From assembly GCA_937981305.1 (NCBI GenBank), contig CALJPB010000361.1, forward strand, positions 1 to 5,573: a stretch of DNA of 5,573 nucleotides, written 5' to 3'. This document shows, piece after piece, positions 4,492 to 5,573 of the stretch. The notes under the pieces are model-generated. The model worked only from the letters and a program-made list of their open reading frames with translations. It did no database searches and was not told the DNA's origin. A program made the position numbers and the translations under genes. Source of the DNA: an uncultured Selenomonas sp. (lineage in GTDB: Bacteria > Bacillota > Negativicutes > Selenomonadales > Selenomonadaceae). Within the stretch, counting starts at the first letter, position 1; each line of letters begins with the position of its first letter.

Positions 4492-5573
4492 CTAATTATA
4501 AAGTGCAACCCGCAGCACTTCGTCCATGTGGGCGACGGGCACGAACTCCAGGGAGGAGCGCACGACATCGGGGATGTCCTCGATGTCACGCGCGTTCTCC
4601 TCCGGCAGAACAATGGTCTTGACCCCCTCGCGGTACGCGGCAAGGGTCTTTTCCTTGAGCCCACCGATGGGCAGGACGTTGCCGCGCAGGGTGATCTCAC
4701 CCGTCATGGCAACATCAGAGCGCACCTTGCGCCCTGTGAGTGCTGAGATCATCGCCGTAGCCATCGTGATCCCCGCCGAGGGCCCGTCCTTCGGGATCGC
4801 GCCCTCGGGCAGGTGGATGTGGATGTCATCCTTTTCATAAAAGTCCTCGGCAAGATGGAGCACACCTGCACGGCTGCGCACATAGGAGAGTGCCGCCTGC
4901 GCCGATTCCTGCATGACCTCGCCGAGCTGCCCCGTAAGGATGAGCTTGCCCTTACCGCGCAGGATATTGACCTCGGTGCGCAGTACGTCGCCGCCAACCT
5001 CCGTCCATGCAAGTCCCGTCACAACGCCGACAAGCGGCTTTTTCTCCTGCTTCGCTGTGTGATACTTCGGACGCTCAAGGAAGTCTGCGAGGTTCGTCTT
5101 CGTCACGGCAATCGGCGGCTTCTCATCTGCAACAATGCGGCGTGCCGCCTTGCGGCAGAGCTGCCCGATGACGCGCTCGAGCTCGCGCACGCCCGCCTCA
5201 CGCGTATAGGAGCGGATAATCTCAGGCCAGACCCCCGCACTGATACGGATGTCCTTCGCCTTCAGCCCGTTCTGCGTGCGCTGGCGCGGCAAAAGATGGC
5301 GGCGTGCAATCTCGATTTTTTCAAGTTCGGTGTAGCTCGAGAGGTTCAGGATCTCCATGCGGTCACGCAGAGGGGCAGGAATCTTCGCCGGATTGTTCGC
5401 CGTCACGATCCAGAAGACGCGCGAGAGGTCAAACGGCAGCTCGACAAAATGATCGCTGAACGTGCAGTTCTGCGCGGGATCAAGCACCTCAAGCAGTGCC
5501 GCCGAGGGATCGCCGTGGAAGTCCATCGCGATCTTATCGACCTCATCCAGCAAAAACACAGGGTTCTTCGTCC
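4492..5573 (-). CDS. lon: ATP-dependent Lon protease, C-terminal part (5' end outside window)
   Basis: Lon is a cytosolic homo-hexameric AAA+ serine protease that degrades misfolded and short-lived regulatory proteins. The window holds about the last 359 residues, entering at [13 protein letters not shown], the Walker B strand. Counting from the Val codon at 5559 as 1, the marks are: sensor 1 TANN (53-56), arginine finger region PLRDRME (63-69), sensor 2 [11 protein letters not shown] (119-129) and the linker to the protease domain (from about 165). The catalytic Ser261 is in [10 protein letters not shown] and Lys304 in [10 protein letters not shown]. Their spacing of 43 matches the known Ser-Lys dyad. 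The frame is intact and the C-terminus normal ([12 protein letters not shown]). The reading frame continues past the window edge, so the Val codon is not a start. The stop TAG lies five bases before the ysxC ATG. Confidence 0.97.
   Translation of the reverse strand, partial: TKNPVFLLDEVDKIAMDFHGDPSAALLEVLDPAQNCTFSDHFVELPFDLSRVFWIVTANNPAKIPAPLRDRMEILNLSSYTELEKIEIARRHLLPRQRTQNGLKAKDIRISAGVWPEIIRSYTREAGVRELERVIGQLCRKAARRIVADEKPPIAVTKTNLADFLERPKYHTAKQEKKPLVGVVTGLAWTEVGGDVLRTEVNILRGKGKLILTGQLGEVMQESAQAALSYVRSRAGVLHLAEDFYEKDDIHIHLPEGAIPKDGPSAGITMATAMISALTGRKVRSDVAMTGEITLRGNVLPIGGLKEKTLAAYREGVKTIVLPEENARDIEDIPDVVRSSLEFVPVAHMDEVLRVALYN

Overview
The window joins two unlike pieces of DNA at about position 2,650-2,750. 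The right part (2753-5573) is GC-rich chromosome of a low-GC-phylum relative with high GC. It reads leftwards as lon (3' part), ysxC/engB, ahbA and ahbB. The protein sequences and this gene set suggest a Negativicutes bacterium such as Selenomonas or a relative. That placement is inference from protein style, not from a search.

The left part (1 to about 2665) is AT-rich and looks like the integrase end of an integrated mobile element. From left to right it holds: a leftward promoter with paired operator-like repeats for a gene off the window; a divergent extended -10 promoter driving a 52-residue ribbon-helix-helix protein; a shared bidirectional terminator; a leftward two-helix membrane protein of unknown function; about 480 bases of non-coding DNA rich in inverted and direct repeats; and a rightward full-length tyrosine integrase. 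The integrase has its own good promoter and a 160-base leader containing a GC-rich 12-base tandem repeat. Just after its stop codon lie three GTGCT repeats at an exact 11-base period, resembling integrase arm sites. A bidirectional terminator inside a longer inverted repeat then ends both int and ahbB. The other end of the element, and so the att duplication, is outside the window. No excisionase gene is seen.

On the chromosomal side, lon and ysxC are translationally close: the lon stop codon overlaps the ysxC ribosome site. AhbA and AhbB look like Lrp/AsnC regulators, but their motifs fit the two subunits of siroheme decarboxylase of the alternative (siroheme-dependent) heme pathway. They have their own predicted sigma-A promoter inside the 3' end of ysxC. 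It gives a leader of about 134 bases that can fold as a three-way junction, with an alternative hairpin and a segment complementary to the ahbA ribosome site. This leader is the best candidate here for an undescribed regulatory element.

The most interesting items are the ahbA leader, the phased repeats beside int, the tandem repeat in the int leader, and the duplicated operator block at the left edge. All promoter, operator and RNA calls come from reading the sequence by eye.
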